From Planctomycetota bacterium (GTDB lineage: Bacteria > Planctomycetota > Phycisphaerae > Sedimentisphaerales > SM23-30): DNA of 13,745 nt. Below are positions 13,618 to 13,745 of this stretch, one piece after another. How positions within the stretch are numbered: the stretch's first letter is position 1; each line of letters begins with the position of its first letter. The stretch covers positions 1-13,745 of the forward strand of contig JAKQBU010000306.1 in NCBI GenBank assembly GCA_029573975.1, read 5' to 3'. The notes under the pieces were generated by a model. That model was not told the DNA's origin and did no database searches. It saw only the letters and a list, made by a program, of their open reading frames with translations. The position numbers and the translations under genes are program-made.

Positions 13618-13745
13618 TTAAGCACCTAAGGCCAGTAGCTCGTTTTGCCATTCAGAGCGATCCCTGTGAATCGACGGTTTTTTAGGCAATCGGGTATAGG
13701 CAATCAAGCCGGATATCAAATGGACCAGGAAATTCGTCGGGCTGC
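13618..13745 (-). CDS. DDE transposase, C-terminal end (partial; IS982-like)
   Basis: The minus-strand frame is open from the window edge to TAA (complement of 13618-13620), giving 42 residues. It contains NFLVHLISGLIAYTRLPKKPS, close to the NF.VNL..GLIAY...PKKPS ending of IS982-type and related DDE transposases, as I recall them. The rest lies outside the window, so whether the gene is intact cannot be seen. No terminal inverted repeat was identified in 13522-13617. It lies upstream of, and in the same direction as, the HD-GYP gene. Confidence 0.5.
   Translation of the reverse strand, partial: SPTNFLVHLISGLIAYTRLPKKPSIHRDRSEWQNELLALGA

Overview
The window looks like a chromosomal segment of a Planctomycetota bacterium, perhaps a Phycisphaerae relative. 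This assignment is an inference. It rests on moderately high GC, an alpha-2-macroglobulin family protein of unusual build, a pseudopilin-like DPW...SAG.DG..DT.DD motif, integrase N-termini of a kind I associate with planctomycetes, and Na+-NQR genes. No rRNA or other clade-defining marker is present.

Layout. 1-1972 is ordinary chromosome: the tail of a CaCA-family Na+/Ca2+ exchanger, a convergent UspA-type stress protein, and an SDR-family NAD-dependent epimerase/dehydratase with a strong palindrome upstream. 2070-4816 is a graveyard of mobile DNA and broken genes. Two different tRNA-Ser genes (anticodons GGA and CGA) point at each other across about 1 kb. Each is followed at exactly the same distance by the 5' end of a related tyrosine recombinase, and a decapitated GtrA-like gene lies between the two stumps. 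Beyond the second tRNA come the N-terminus of a third integrase, the 3' end of an IS1634-family transposase, and a decayed nqrD-nqrE-nqrF remnant in which nqrE has lost about 60 central codons.

4860-13521 holds intact genes. On the minus strand, in transcription order, are a four-helix membrane protein, a very large secreted alpha-2-macroglobulin (1633 aa, CFEQ thioester site, eukaryote-like receptor-binding domain) and a double-ACT protein. A highly structured 88-bp palindromic element lies between the first two. Divergently, cysK (cysteine synthase) is read from a promoter placed so that its mRNA should be leaderless. Facing cysK is an HD-GYP domain protein. The window closes inside the 3' end of another DDE transposase.

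No complete new defence or metabolic system is visible. The most unusual parts are the mirrored tRNA-Ser/integrase structure with conserved TTTGTGGAA repeats, the pseudopilin-like insert at the bait position of the macroglobulin, and the 88-bp structured element.
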